This document shows positions 1 to 12,489 of a DNA stretch of 64,000 nucleotides, one piece after another. Positions within the stretch are counted from its first letter, which is position 1. Every line of letters begins with the position of its first letter. Source of the DNA: Rhytidiadelphus loreus (lineage: Eukaryota; Streptophyta; Bryopsida; Hypnales; Hylocomiaceae); assembly GCA_947034895.1 (NCBI GenBank), contig OX344761.1, positions 74,895,839 to 74,959,838 on the forward strand, in the 5' to 3' direction. The notes below the pieces were generated by a model, which did not search any database, was not told where the DNA came from, and saw only the letters and a program-made list of their open reading frames with translations. The translations under genes were made by a program, and so were the position numbers.

Positions 1-1560
1 ACCTCGTTTAGTACTGGTTGTGAGCGGGTGACGAGGGTGACGGTGAATGGTGTTTTTTATGAGTTTGCCACGCTGGTGGAGGCGTTTGTTAATGATAACG
101 TGGTGTATGTGTTTAGGTTGCCCGGTTGAGACTTTTGGGAGACTATCACCACTCTACTCGCATAGCTTTCGTGGAGTTTGTGATGGTGAGTTTTGTCTTT
201 CTTGGATTGTTTCTTGTTTGGATGAGAGTGGTTGGCACACGGGTTTGCCATGGGCATCTTGGGATTTGGGTGGGGTGGTGGATACCGGGTTTCCCTACCA
301 GTTTGGGGTTTTGGGGTAGAGGGTGATGAACTATGTATGATGGGAACGGTTTTGATTTGTCAGAAGTCTTTTTGTGCGTTAGTAGTATGGCAGGATGTTA
401 GTGAAGTACAGAGTCCGTCGTTTGCAAGATGGATTGAGCCGAAGTGGTCTCCTCCATGGGTATGTGGCAGGCGGAGAGCGCAATGGCGGCTTTGAATTGC
501 AGTGGTGCCATCTTGGGTTCCCTTCCAATCAGGTGGGTGCATCTTCCTGGTGTCCTTTTCTCCTGTTTTGAGATGAGACTGAGACTGAGACTGCAGTCGA
601 GAGTGATGGTGTGGTCTGTTTGGCGGTAGTGGGCCCCCTTTTGCTGATGCTTTGGTGCCTGGGGTTTCCTCCTGCTGCAGAGTGAGCCCGTCGAAGACTC
701 CAGTGCGTCCGCGGTCGCCACGGCCCCCTTTGCACTGACGGCCAGGCGGGGAGGCACGAAGGGAGAACCTGTGAGCGGCGTCGCGGTGCGTCCGCGCGAG
801 CGGCAGGGTTTTAGAATCTGCCGTTTGCGGCGTGCTGACTGCCGCCGTCGTGGCGCGGGCGACGGGCCAAGATGTGACCGTGACTACTCCATTGGGAGAC
901 TGTAGAAGAGTCGGAAGAGCTGGAGGCAGGAGCCAGCTCGTAGATGGCCGGAGGGCGGTGGTGTGTGTGTCTGTCTGCCCGTGAAGCTGCGCGGAATCGC
1001 GGGCGTCCTCGCCGTCCCTTCGGCCCATCCCTGCCAACACGATTATTCATGTGCTTTCCAGAGCTCTACTGCGGCAGAGCCGTTGTCTGCACAGGCACTA
1101 GCTTGCCAGCGCCCCGGTTGTGTCCCGGGTCCGGGCCCCTACGCGAGGGAGGCTGGCTGCTTGCTGATGGCTCTCATGACAGGGCTGTGCTCGGACGTGT
1201 TAGTGTAGCAAGTGTGAGCAAGCAAGCCACGGAGAGAAGTCGAGTCTTGCTACGCGGCCTTGTATTTCCTACTGTTGGTGAGACCACTGACTGGACAGGT
1301 GGCCACAGAGGGCCCCGGAGCAGCCAGCGGGGGTCCCACATTTGTTCTGAGCAATAGCAGCAGCCTCGTTCCTCACAGTCGAGAGACCTCTGGCTAGTTC
1401 CCACAGCAAATAATGGATTCCTATCCGCCATGCCTAAGGCTTTATTTTTTTAACTAATTTATCCCCCCTCACTCCACTTTTGTAATGCCGCCATCGCGCC
1501 GCTCTTCTCGTTGCATCCCTTCTTCACGTCTGCCGGGACGGCATGCACTTCGCTGACTGT
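1..1560. repeat. Left arm of an exact long inverted repeat
   Basis: Base i of this arm pairs with base 3817-i of the right arm. Every long reading frame in one arm occurs unchanged, in opposite orientation, in the other, and the stretches I compared base by base (1-60, 1441-1560) are identical. The match stops at 1560/2257. The outer end is cut by the window start, so the arm may be longer. It holds the last three coding exons of a CID-type RNA-binding gene plus 3' flanking DNA. Confidence 0.95.
117..738 (+). CDS. 3' exons of a second CID RNA-binding gene copy (partial)
   Basis: Three exons read on the plus strand: 117-185 (ends IAFVEFVM), 471-532 (AESAMAALNCSGAILGSLPI) and 681-738 (VSPSKTPVRPRSP..., stop TGA 736-738). 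All introns are GT-AG. Together they encode the end of RRM2 and the C-terminal tail of the CID family. They are identical to the last three exons of the minus-strand gene ending at 3079. Base 1 falls inside an intron, so the missing 5' exons would lie before the window. This could be a full tail-to-tail gene copy, a 3' fragment only, or an assembly artefact. The sequence cannot tell these apart. Confidence 0.7.
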
Positions 1561-2256
1561 TTAGGAATCTCATATATCGTTTTTTCTGGTGGTCGTGTAG
1601 GCCAACCACGTCATTGCCTTTGTTTGCCGGTATAGTCGGTACTTATTACTCTTTGTGTTGACAACTTTCTCGATTTTAGGAGGTTGAAGTCTGCCTTTGT
1701 CAAATGTGGTCACTGTTTGGCTACGTAGCGGATTTAGCTTGCAACTAATATTTTATGAGCACATTGCGATTTATGAGGTGAAGATCGCGATCGGCACGAT
1801 CTGATGGTTTCAAATTTAACTGGATTGAGGTGTTCACGAAATGGTCGTTGACAATAGAGCACAGACTGACTCATGTCCGGTGCAGCAGGAATGGCATTGG
1901 CAGCCGCAAAAGCTGGTCCAATTTGATTTTCTTGCATGTATTGGAAATAGAGCACTTAAAATTACTTAAAAGCTGCATTACGAGGACGGCTAGAAAATCG
2001 TCATTTTGTGCAGTTCATGAGCTAGCTAAATGACGATATCAGGTGAGAAGTACATAACTTAAAACGACTGAATTTGTTAACTGTAAAAACTCCGTGAAAT
2101 AGAAAAATCATCACCAACGCTGAAAAGCAAAAATTGACGACACATTAAGGTAAATCCAGCAAACACACTAATGGAAAATAAAAAAACAGACAGTCAAAAC
2201 TGTTGCGTTAAGACATAACTCAACAATACGTCACTCACAAACCTACCAAGTACCAC
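1561..2256. other. Unique spacer between the palindrome arms
   Basis: These 696 bases separate the two arms and are not self-complementary. Two short overlapping open frames (73 and 67 codons on opposite strands) look like chance. No gene is seen. In a read-through transcript this would be the loop of a long hairpin. Confidence 0.7.
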
Positions 2257-3816
2257 ACAGTCAGCGAAGTGCATGCCGTCCCGGCAGACGTGAAGAAGGG
2301 ATGCAACGAGAAGAGCGGCGCGATGGCGGCATTACAAAAGTGGAGTGAGGGGGGATAAATTAGTTAAAAAAATAAAGCCTTAGGCATGGCGGATAGGAAT
2401 CCATTATTTGCTGTGGGAACTAGCCAGAGGTCTCTCGACTGTGAGGAACGAGGCTGCTGCTATTGCTCAGAACAAATGTGGGACCCCCGCTGGCTGCTCC
2501 GGGGCCCTCTGTGGCCACCTGTCCAGTCAGTGGTCTCACCAACAGTAGGAAATACAAGGCCGCGTAGCAAGACTCGACTTCTCTCCGTGGCTTGCTTGCT
2601 CACACTTGCTACACTAACACGTCCGAGCACAGCCCTGTCATGAGAGCCATCAGCAAGCAGCCAGCCTCCCTCGCGTAGGGGCCCGGACCCGGGACACAAC
2701 CGGGGCGCTGGCAAGCTAGTGCCTGTGCAGACAACGGCTCTGCCGCAGTAGAGCTCTGGAAAGCACATGAATAATCGTGTTGGCAGGGATGGGCCGAAGG
2801 GACGGCGAGGACGCCCGCGATTCCGCGCAGCTTCACGGGCAGACAGACACACACACCACCGCCCTCCGGCCATCTACGAGCTGGCTCCTGCCTCCAGCTC
2901 TTCCGACTCTTCTACAGTCTCCCAATGGAGTAGTCACGGTCACATCTTGGCCCGTCGCCCGCGCCACGACGGCGGCAGTCAGCACGCCGCAAACGGCAGA
3001 TTCTAAAACCCTGCCGCTCGCGCGGACGCACCGCGACGCCGCTCACAGGTTCTCCCTTCGTGCCTCCCCGCCTGGCCGTCAGTGCAAAGGGGGCCGTGGC
3101 GACCGCGGACGCACTGGAGTCTTCGACGGGCTCACTCTGCAGCAGGAGGAAACCCCAGGCACCAAAGCATCAGCAAAAGGGGGCCCACTACCGCCAAACA
3201 GACCACACCATCACTCTCGACTGCAGTCTCAGTCTCAGTCTCATCTCAAAACAGGAGAAAAGGACACCAGGAAGATGCACCCACCTGATTGGAAGGGAAC
3301 CCAAGATGGCACCACTGCAATTCAAAGCCGCCATTGCGCTCTCCGCCTGCCACATACCCATGGAGGAGACCACTTCGGCTCAATCCATCTTGCAAACGAC
3401 GGACTCTGTACTTCACTAACATCCTGCCATACTACTAACGCACAAAAAGACTTCTGACAAATCAAAACCGTTCCCATCATACATAGTTCATCACCCTCTA
3501 CCCCAAAACCCCAAACTGGTAGGGAAACCCGGTATCCACCACCCCACCCAAATCCCAAGATGCCCATGGCAAACCCGTGTGCCAACCACTCTCATCCAAA
3601 CAAGAAACAATCCAAGAAAGACAAAACTCACCATCACAAACTCCACGAAAGCTATGCGAGTAGAGTGGTGATAGTCTCCCAAAAGTCTCAACCGGGCAAC
3701 CTAAACACATACACCACGTTATCATTAACAAACGCCTCCACCAGCGTGGCAAACTCATAAAAAACACCATTCACCGTCACCCTCGTCACCCGCTCACAAC
3801 CAGTACTAAACGAGGT
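2257..3816. repeat. Right arm of the exact long inverted repeat
   Basis: This is the reverse complement of 1-1560. It contains the last three coding exons of the complete minus-strand CID gene (3632-3700, 3285-3346, 3079-3136) and about 820 bases of 3' flank. The arm reaches at least 3816, inside the intron after exon 7. Homology beyond that cannot be tested because the left arm meets the window edge. Confidence 0.95.
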
Positions 3817-6662
3817 CGCAGCCTTACCTCGCCACACAATGACTCGAAGAAGAGCTTTACATCGGCCTGCGACACCTGCATCAAGTCACTGCTCGCTCAG
3901 AGGCCCCGCCACACGAAATACATACACACACTCTCACTCTCAGCAGTCCAACAACACCGAAACCAATCACAACGCGGCTCATCCTACCAACATCACTGCC
4001 TAACCATCCCTGTTTCACTAGAACTGTGCTTCACAAAGCTTTCCAGCTGCAATACAACCCACAGGCTTGTTCCACTCCACTTCACCTTCTTGTCAATATT
4101 TGTACAGTAGATGGTGCGTGCGCACATCTCGCGCTCGTCTTCGGACTGCACATCAAAATGCCCAGTATCGTATCAGACCCCACTGTTGGACCACACGACC
4201 AGTTTCACTGACCACCACCCTGAGCGGTTGAGTGGTTGAGTGGGTGCACTCCCTCCCCTTTCAAAGCACCTCACAAATCTCTCCCACGAACATCTCAAAC
4301 ATAAGATCTGTCGACACTATCCTCCATACTACTCTCAGGGGCTCACACTAGTGGCAACATTCCCACTCTTCCACACAAAGGAATCCCGTACCCGAGGCAG
4401 AAAGGTCGGGTTCACAGGCACGATCGCCGTCTTCGATGGAAGCACTCGCACAGGGTAATATCCCAACATCGTCCCGGCCAGGCTCAACGCGGCCCGGGCA
4501 CCGTCTGGGCATCAACACGGCACCGAACTCAAAACACGTGCCATGAAGAACACGCTTATAGCTACTCGTCGTGGAAACTGAAATGAAGTTTTGAGGGTTT
4601 ACATTTGTGTCCTGGCGAACGAAATTAGAAAGTACATACCTTCGTCCGTGAACTCCACGAAAGCGAATCGAAGCACGGAGTTCGGATCCCCGCACACACG
4701 ACAGTCCACCACCTGACCCACGCACAAACCCGAGTTGGAAAATGCATGGCTGTGAACCCAACACCTGGAATCCTTCTTCACACAGCCTACAATTTACAGT
4801 CCTCACAAACAACCCCGACACCTCTACGACCTAATTTGCGCGCCCGTTCCATTTATTCAGAATACCACCTTTCCGAATCCTCGAACTCCGAGGATGGGTT
4901 AAAGAAACTAACACTTCCACCTACGCTACTTAAAAACAACGTCCAAAACCAGAACGGCTGATTACATCATAACTACGGGAACTCAATGGCCTTCTCAAGA
5001 TTATCAATGTCAAGGTAACCAAATGGAACCCGTACCAAAGGTGACTGCTTTACCTGGCCACAAGTGATGAACAAGGCTGCCAGTTGCTCCTCTGTGACCT
5101 ATCACACCACAACCAAAAATACCTGTTCAATAATGTTATCAATGTCCACAATGCAACAGAACGACAGGCCCGAGACAAGGGTTGCAGTTCCTTGTATCAA
5201 ACTCATCAAGCGCTGTCGCTTGCACAAAATCAAATCACTACACAATTCCTATACATTACAGTGTCTTCCATTTGCCAAACCCGCTTCGAAACAGAGGGCC
5301 GGGCCTGCCACCAACTCACGCACAGCCACCTATCGATTATACAATCATCTCAGAGGAACCCGGCGCGGATCCTACCAACTCAAGGACTTGCCCAAATTGA
5401 GATCTATCCCACTGCGCTGATACCATGCTCTTATGCTACATGCGCACCCTCTACACTCCACAATGTCGGCAATCAAGTGCTCTTCTTGTGCACCCCAGCT
5501 TCAATTCCTCTGCCGAACCTATCAATCCTAAGTAACCTCTCGCAGCGATCTTGGAATCGATCAATAAAACGAAGGAGAAACACTAATTAACGAGATCACG
5601 CGAACAGAAACTCGCGGTAATTGCGTCGCGCACCCTCTGTACGGTGACCAAACCCTGGCAGCATTGCGTTTTCTTGAACCCTCCAACGCAATGTTCACCC
5701 CAATTGGATTGGATCTAGCAATTGGAAACCCGTGGCCACCCTAAAGCAGAAATAACAACGCCTCGCGATCGGCCTAAACGCGAGCGCGCGAGTGACCCGA
5801 AAGCGAGCGAGATCCGTACCTGCTGGTCGATGTCCGACACGTAAACGGTCCTGCGGATGCTGTCTTCGCGCTGCGCACGACTTGTGCGACTGTTCACTCG
5901 TCGCTTGTTGCCCTGGCTGTAGCCATTCTTCTTCTACCACATGGCAACAAACACCGCGGATCAGACAACGCCCACTCCCAACGAGACCCCAAACATCCGC
6001 AACACAAGCCATGCCAGAAGAGGCCCAAGATTAATCCCCACCCCGACTCCCCGCATGCGTCCTAATCCCCTCCCTAATTGCACGCCTAATCCGCGATCAC
6101 TCGGGAAGACACGCCCTACCTTGCGCGTCTGCCCCTTGGACGACGCCCCGGAAGACGTCGCGGTGACGCTGGCGTCCGTGAGCGAAGGAGGCACGAACTC
6201 TTTGGCCAGCGGATTCAGCTTCGTGAGCAGGTCCTCCAGCTCCCGCATGCTGTTGTTGCTGCCATTGCTGCGCAACTCCTCGTCGTCGCCCGCGCTCTCT
6301 GCCTGTACGTGCCCATTCAAGCCGTTCGCTCGCCCCGCATGCTGCACCCCCGATGATGAGGTCACCTGCTGTTGATTTTGCACCACACCCGACGGATTGC
6401 CGTGCTGCTGGTTCTGGTGCTGATGATTGTAGGATTGGTGCTGCTGTCCCTGAGCTTGCTGCTGGAGCTTCTGGTCGTACTGTTGTTGAGCCTGGCCTTG
6501 CTGTTCCAAGAGCGGTGTGGCGTGGTGCGAATCGTAGAGCTGATCGGGGTGCCCGTTTTCTTTGGCCTCCATGGCAATCATCGGATAGTTCCGACTCAAT
6601 GACAGCTGCGCCATGCTCATGGTCAGCCCTATCCCGGCATTGTCCGTCACGGCCATTGCCAC
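3079..6662 (-). CDS. CID-type PAM2 and two-RRM RNA-binding protein
   Basis: Ten coding exons: 6120-6662, 5820-5933, 5054-5098, 4640-4712, 4392-4504, 4086-4145, 3828-3875, 3632-3700, 3285-3346, 3079-3136. All introns are GT-AG and the exons join in frame to 394 residues. A Gln-rich N-terminus (about 54-99) is followed by a PAM2 motif LNPLAKEFVPPSL (149-161), which binds the MLLE domain of poly(A)-binding protein. Then come a basic stretch (about 190-203), RRM1 (RNP2 TVYVSD 210-215, RNP1-like RFAFVEF 249-255) and RRM2 (IYCTNI to IAFVEF, about 307-375). This order is that of plant CTC-interacting-domain proteins CID8 to CID13. Its likely role is cytoplasmic or nuclear mRNA binding tied to poly(A)-binding protein. 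The odd point is that the last three exons sit in the palindrome. Confidence 0.93.
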
Positions 6663-6915
6663 GCCCCACGCAAAGCGCCCCTGTTTTCCGCCCTTACCTT
6701 CCCCCCCTGTTGCTGCACAGCACTGCTAGCACTCCCTGTCTGGTGTCTCCCCTTCTCCAATTCTCGCGAGCCCCGTCTTCCTCATATCTCTCGTGCTGCT
6801 GGATCCACCCGCTCCCACCCCAGATCCGTCCGGCTTCTGCTCGGGAGCTTCGAAGCTGCGCCCCAAACTGCCAGTTTTATTCCAACCCCAAGCCCCGAAA
6901 ACTCTCCGAAAACAG

Positions 6916-6934
6916 ACACACACACACACACACA
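6916..6934. repeat. (CA)n microsatellite
   Basis: About nine perfect CA units in the probable 5' leader of the CID gene. Confidence 0.9.
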
Positions 6935-6998
6935 ATCAAGTCAGAGGGACGAAGTGCTGCTGCAGGGGCTCCACCAAAAGCACCTCGACGATACCCCG

Positions 6999-7018
6999 CG
7001 ACGACGACGACGACGACG
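6999..7018. repeat. (CGA)n microsatellite
   Basis: About six perfect CGA/GAC units in the probable 5' leader or promoter of the CID gene. Confidence 0.9.
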
Positions 7019-7199
7019 GGGAAGACGAAGGGCGGAGCGATGCGCTGACGACGCCAGACGCGCTGCTAGCTGGGTTCTCTTTCGCGTTCTCACTCTTCGT
7101 AACTGGTGCCGTGTCCTCGCAGTTACTAGTAAGGTAGTAAGTTCGTGTTCTTCGTATTGCGGCAAGCTCGTTCTCACTACAGCCAGTCAGTAACCCAAC

Positions 7200-8969
7200 C
7201 TAGTGGTGGAAAATTCTTTCATCCCAGCTCTTCAGCTACCGTACCAACTGACGCCCGCTAATTCGGTCTCACTCATTGGGCAACGGAATTCATCCAAGAT
7301 CCGGATGAAAGACAACGCTGTCACGGAACGAACTTCATCCTTGGCGAAATCAACTACCAGGAGAAGCCGGGATTTCTGGTTGGGGCCACGACATTGGCCA
7401 TGCCAATTGTTTTTCTAAAATTAATGAATTATAATGTCTACTTGGTTACAACAAACAACAATGATTGACATTTACATTCACATTTACACAATCATGTCTC
7501 ATTGGGTTTTGTGCATTCATTCCCGTTGATTGGTGGTTAATAATTTCATTAGCCAGATGCATCAAAAAGGTACGTCTCAACCAGTCAAAGACACTTGGTC
7601 TTTGAATTTGGGTTTGTGATTTTCAAACAGATGTTTTTGAAATACATTGACACACAAGATGCAAACGTGTATGACATTACTAACTTACAGGGGTTGGTCT
7701 TTGGACACCAATGAATAGTGCCAGAGCATGGTGTCAACATGGGTCTAGGGCACCCTGCTCTGGGCACTATTCATTGGAGCCCAAAGATCTCACCCTTTCT
7801 AGTAGTCGGGAAGCTTCGTGAGACTTTTTTGTTGTTGTTGATTGGGTGTCCTAGCCAAAAGATATGGTGCTCGTAAAATAATAGGTAAGGGAAGCAACTT
7901 TTGGGTGGTAAGTCCAATGTCTTTCTTTTGCTTGTGAAACCTAGTGAACAATTAACTTGATGTAGTATGCAATGCTAAAAAATTAAAAAAATGGGCAATT
8001 CAAAACTCTCATTGCAAGAGGAATCAATTTGGGTTGGAATTTGTTTTTCTAACTTCAACCACTATTATTTTGCAATCTACTAGCAAGGTTGAAGTTTCTG
8101 AAATTTACTTCTTCACATCTCCATTGTAGTCTTGTGCAATTTTGTATGGTTGAAATTCAAAATATAATAATTCTTTTATATTTTGACTCAATGCCCTAAT
8201 AAAAACAACTTTTGACAACTTCTTCCCAAAATATATGAGGATCCTTCATGGGTAAAATTATTTAGCTTTCAATGATTGTTTTATATTTTAAACAGTCCAT
8301 CATATACTAGAAATCATGGCATTGATCAGTTGCTTAGTTGTATTTTGTATAGCATTCGTTTTACAATGCAAAAATATGGTTGCACAATTTATCCTTAGCA
8401 ATTGCTTCATAACCCCTAAAGGACCAAGTGCCCATTCAAGTGGGACAATTGGAATTTGGATGGGTGCTAAGGAAGTCAAAATGAACAAACATTTCTAAAA
8501 ATTTAATAGAAGATGGGGACATTCCCCCCCTTTGCAAAAATTAAAATTATTTTAATTGAATGCCTAAATTTATGTTGCCTATAAAAATTCAAGCAATTTT
8601 AGGCAATTTGGGCATCTTTTGCTAAATTCTTAATCTACTTTTGAAATTTGGTATGCATTTAACTAACATGATATAGTATGAATTGTAAAAAAAAATACTT
8701 TTAGTGAAAATTTCTCATTCCAAGAGGAATCAAATTTCTAGTAAAAACCAACCACAAAGTTAAAAAAAAATTATTTTCCAACTACAAATGCTACTATCTT
8801 GCAATCTAACCTTTCAAAGTCTTTAGAAACTTTTTCCACATATTTCAAGTGATTGTCTTTAAGTTTTCGATCATCGTCTGGATTTCAAAATAAAAAGTTT
8901 CTTCATTGCACAAGAAATCATCAAAAAATGACTAGTGCATTGCTAGTGTACTTCGCCTCCTCATACTAT
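7200..8969. other. AT-rich intergenic DNA without a gene
   Basis: No coding exon pattern is seen. From 8411 the text CCCCTAAAGGACCAAGTG resembles 49063 onward and belongs to a dispersed family whose ends read CCCCTAAAG. Confidence 0.6.
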
Positions 8970-9286
8970 AAGGTAGGAGGTCCATAAATCGACCATCTAA
9001 GCACTGAACCTGAATTTTGGGGAGGTAAAACATCTTGAAATATTTTTCAGAAAATTTTCCTTGAAAGACAAGAAGAAATGGCATGTGGCACAAGTTGTTT
9101 CATATTTTTTGGAGCTCCGTGGAATTAGTTATGAAATTTTGAAGCTGAAAAGCCATAGGGCTCCAAAAGCGACCACCTCCTAGAATGTACATCGTTTGTA
9201 CATTTTGGTAATTTGAAAAAAGCAAAATGTACCTGTGTGTCCTATTCGGTTCAAAATGCCCAGTCAGAGTTCAAGCCTCCTACCTT
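8970..9286. mobile_element. MITE family A, copy 1
   Basis: The 317-bp element is bounded by inverted termini AAGGTAGGAGG (8970) and CCTCCTACCTT (ending 9286). It has no coding capacity. An inverted copy lies at 19024-19318, and the two share long matches inside, for example around 'GGAATTAGTTATGAAATTTT'. The superfamily is unknown and no clear target duplication is visible. Confidence 0.75.
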
Positions 9287-9608
9287 AAGGTGATTTTAGT
9301 AGAGAGTGTAGAGGCTCAATTCTATGTAGAGCAAAAAATTTACTTTAATAGGGCTTGGAGTGTGTTGACCTTGTCTCATAGAATCAAAAGGAAGTTTTTT
9401 TTTACTTCAAATTTTATAATCTTTCAATTCAAGCAATCAAATGGACTGAATTTCTTTCTACACATTTCTACATTAGTCTACTAAATTTTTGTATGGTTGA
9501 AGTTCAAAAAAAATCTTAGTTTCAGCCATTGTACTAAAAAATGGCAATTTTTGACAATTCTTTTGTCCCCCCTTCTTTTAGGAGTTAAAAAAAAATCTTT
9601 ATATCATG

Positions 9609-10171
9609 CTCCCTTTGTCCCACTAAAAACCTCCAAATCAGGTACAATTTTTGTCCCACTAAAAAACTTCGTTCACTAATTTCAACCATTGAGTAAGTGT
9701 TGACTGTATTATATGACCTTGTGGGGACAAGGCAAGTGATCAGGGAACATTCCTCTCCTAGTAAGTTTGGCCTTGTCCATACGAGGCACCTTGTACTTGC
9801 TACTTCCTCGGACAGTAGTGTTGACAATGATTTTGGTGACCACTTGGGCACTACAAAGATTTGTTCATGAAGTGAACCATGTTTCCTTGTTGCAGGTATT
9901 TAGGTTGAAGTAGATATTTCTAAAATCCCATTGTTGCCACCAACCTTTAAATCATCAAGAATGACAAGTCGGCAACATTCACGAACTATATCCAGATACA
10001 ATACTTTCCACATGAATTTCGGAACTCTATTAAATGACGACACCTAAGTTGGAGATTTTACATAGATCTAAACATGGGTTACTGATTTTTGAATGCATGC
10101 ATCACTAGCACAAAGACAGATAAAAATACAGATAATCCCTTGTTTGGAGTTTTTTAGTGACACAGAGGGAG
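9609..10171. mobile_element. Stowaway-like MITE
   Basis: The left end reads CTCCCTTTGTCCCACTAAAA. The reverse complement of the right end reads CTCCCTCTGTGTCACTAAAA. This matches the known Stowaway (Tc1/mariner) terminus CTCCCTCCGTCCCA closely. The right end is followed by TA, the expected target dinucleotide, but the left flank is TG, so that side has decayed. At 563 bp it is long for a Stowaway and has no open frame of note. Confidence 0.6.
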
Positions 10172-10742
10172 TAGGCTACCACTGAAGTTCCAGAGTTTCA
10201 TACTGCAAGTAGCCAACACTACCTCCTCTTGAAAACGAAGTGATCATAATGAAGAGATTGATCTACACCCGTGCCTTCTTCCTGTCACGGACACGCGGTG
10301 GCTTTCTTTGTTTGTCATTCTTCCCCTTGGAATTGAATGCGTGTCCATTTTATGAGGAAAAAATATAAATAAATAAATAAATAAATATAAAATATATATA
10401 ATATAAAATCATTGGCTTCGAACAACAAGCCGGACAGTGAGTGTACAGCATAAGATGCAATAGATCTGCTAATTATATTGACTGTAAGTTAGGTACCCAT
10501 TTTGACAGTGCGGTGCAACTGTAGTACTTAGTAGTCACCCAGGCAGACAAAGTGAATGTGTGCAAATACAGTATACTAGCCCCAGCCTTGTGGAGAGGAA
10601 GGTACGGCAACTGATTGCAAGTGATGCAATGAGCCCCAGGCTCCTCAAAATGCAAGTCGGATGATCATGGACGGACATGGAATTGTCCTCCCCATCGTTA
10701 ACTTCACTTCCTTGAAAGAAAGGCATGCAGGCATTCTGTGTC

Positions 10743-10970
10743 AACCCCTTAACGCCTCCATCCTTTTTTCTAATTTTGGCACATTTTTGCTTATATCTTT
10801 CTACAGAAATATCATTTACTGCAATTTCAAGAAATTTGATCATTAAGGGAGGTTCTTTTTTCAAGATCCAAGTGTTACATTGGATGAATGAAAAGTTAGT
10901 TGGACAAAACAGCGCCTCAAAGCCCTTTGTTCATTGTCCAGAAATATGGATGTTGGAGCGCTTAAGGGTT
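10743..10970. mobile_element. MITE with AACCC(C/T)TAA termini
   Basis: A 228-bp segment with imperfect terminal inverted repeats: left AACCCCTTAACGCCTCCATC, right (reverse complement) AACCCTTAAGCGCTCCAACA. No coding capacity. Ends and size resemble the element at 38422-38653, although the interiors do not match by eye. Confidence 0.55.
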
Positions 10971-10974
10971 AAGC

Positions 10975-12489
10975 TTAGTGTTAAGATACCCCGCGACTCT
11001 CGATCATGTGCACCAATGTCCTGTAACTTAACTCACTGCTGGATTGACAATCTGACTCCCCCACCCCCTTCACTTTCTGCAACGCGGTAACTAATAATAA
11101 TAAGTACGCTGTCTGTCTGATGGGTGTGTGGCAGGAAACGAAGTTATTTAAGTTACTCCAGAGTGAATGATTGCCAGGAAATGAAATGAAATGAAAACCC
11201 AAGTGATGGAGGGAGGCTCAACCAGCCACGTTCACAAGTTTACAATTCTCCGGACAAACCGATGGGACAAAAATCAATATATATGTATATATAAATATTT
11301 CAGCCGGACACGGCTATGTTCTAGGTGATTCTAGGTTGGTTGTAGAGAGCCCCCTGGTGGAAATTATAAAAGGAATCGTGAAGAAATGTTAAATGTGTTG
11401 TTTAAAAAATGTATATATATTCATTATTGTTGCCATCCATAGCTTCTAATGGTTGGGCAAACTTCTTGCATGATAGTTTGAAGGCTACTCACATCCCTTG
11501 GTGGTTGTGGTTGAGATCCAAGGACCATTACGTCATATCATAGGGAGTCTAAATTCCACCAATTTCAAGCCTTAAAAAAACTCTACACTCAGGAACAAGA
11601 TCAAAAACTAAGATGAAAACAATAGAAATTCAAACCAATTTTGAAGCAAAATCGGTTCATGATTAAATGAGGAAATTAGTAGTATAGGCTTAACCTCAAA
11701 AGCATTCAAACCCTACTTTCATTTTTTCAAAATCCCAAGAATTGTGCCAAAACAAAATCCTAAATTTCATTTTCCTTCACTTTTTTCACAAGAATCCCAA
11801 GAAGTGGGACATCACAAAACCCTACACTTTGTTAACCTTCATTACAAGAAGCCAATATCTACAACATTCATCACAAGCTCCTTCTCCAAACTACATTTCT
11901 CCAAGTATGAGTACATTTGCAAGTAGTGAAGCAAATGAAGCAATGAAAGGAAGAAGGATGTCTAAACAAAAAAATAGAACCCTCCACAACCTTAACATGT
12001 AAAAACTGCAAAGTGCTACCACAAAATCGCAATTCTCAAACCTTGAAGACATCTCTACATCGCAACAAAGGTTTTTGAAACTACCCTAAACCCCACATTG
12101 GACCTCCAACATTAGATGCTCCAACGGCTACACCTTATCTAACCCTCTTTGCATGAATACAATGTGTCTTTTAAAACCCCTAAACCACACGAAGTTTTGT
12201 GTTAGAACAAATGAACTACCTAAAATGAGACATTATTTATTTTGTCTATTTGCAAATGGAAAATGGAAGCTCCTCATGTAGGTTCCTCCCCTCTCTTTTA
12301 AACAACCCTTGTGTAAATTTACAAATTTTGTACTATTAATAGAGCATTATAATGTATTCTATAGTAGCTATAATACAACCCACTTAAAAAAATGATGCTA
12401 TAATAATTTGAATATTTTTTAAATTATTAGCTTCAAGATTTAAAATGTACCCTGTAGTAGGTCTCACATTTCTAAAGTAACTGCGAGCA
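10975..12489. other. AT-rich intergenic DNA without a gene
   Basis: I see no exon structure, RNA gene or clear element here. Several open frames of 60 to 120 codons have low-complexity composition and look like chance. Confidence 0.5.

Larger units (their letters stand above)
6663..7195 (-). promoter_or_regulatory. 5' leader and promoter region of the CID gene
   Basis: This GC-rich stretch lies directly upstream of the CID start codon. It carries a (CA)n run at 6916-6934 and a (CGA)n run at 6999-7018, both common in plant 5' leaders. I see no TATA box I would defend and the transcription start cannot be placed. Confidence 0.4.

Noticed and set aside
360..1040. 226-codon minus-strand frame (and its twin 2777-3457)
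   Set aside because: It lies antisense to the CID 3' exons and flank, shows no domain, and appears twice only because of the palindrome.
5084..5590. 168-codon plus-strand frame
   Set aside because: It overlaps CID exon 3 and intron on the opposite strand. Composition is that of an antisense shadow.
6097..6669. 190-codon minus-strand frame
   Set aside because: A second frame over CID exon 1. The frame from 6662 carries the PAM2 motif and splices into the RRM exons.
10360..10410. AAAT-rich run as a regulatory element
   Set aside because: Simple-sequence DNA in an AT-rich spacer with nothing attached.
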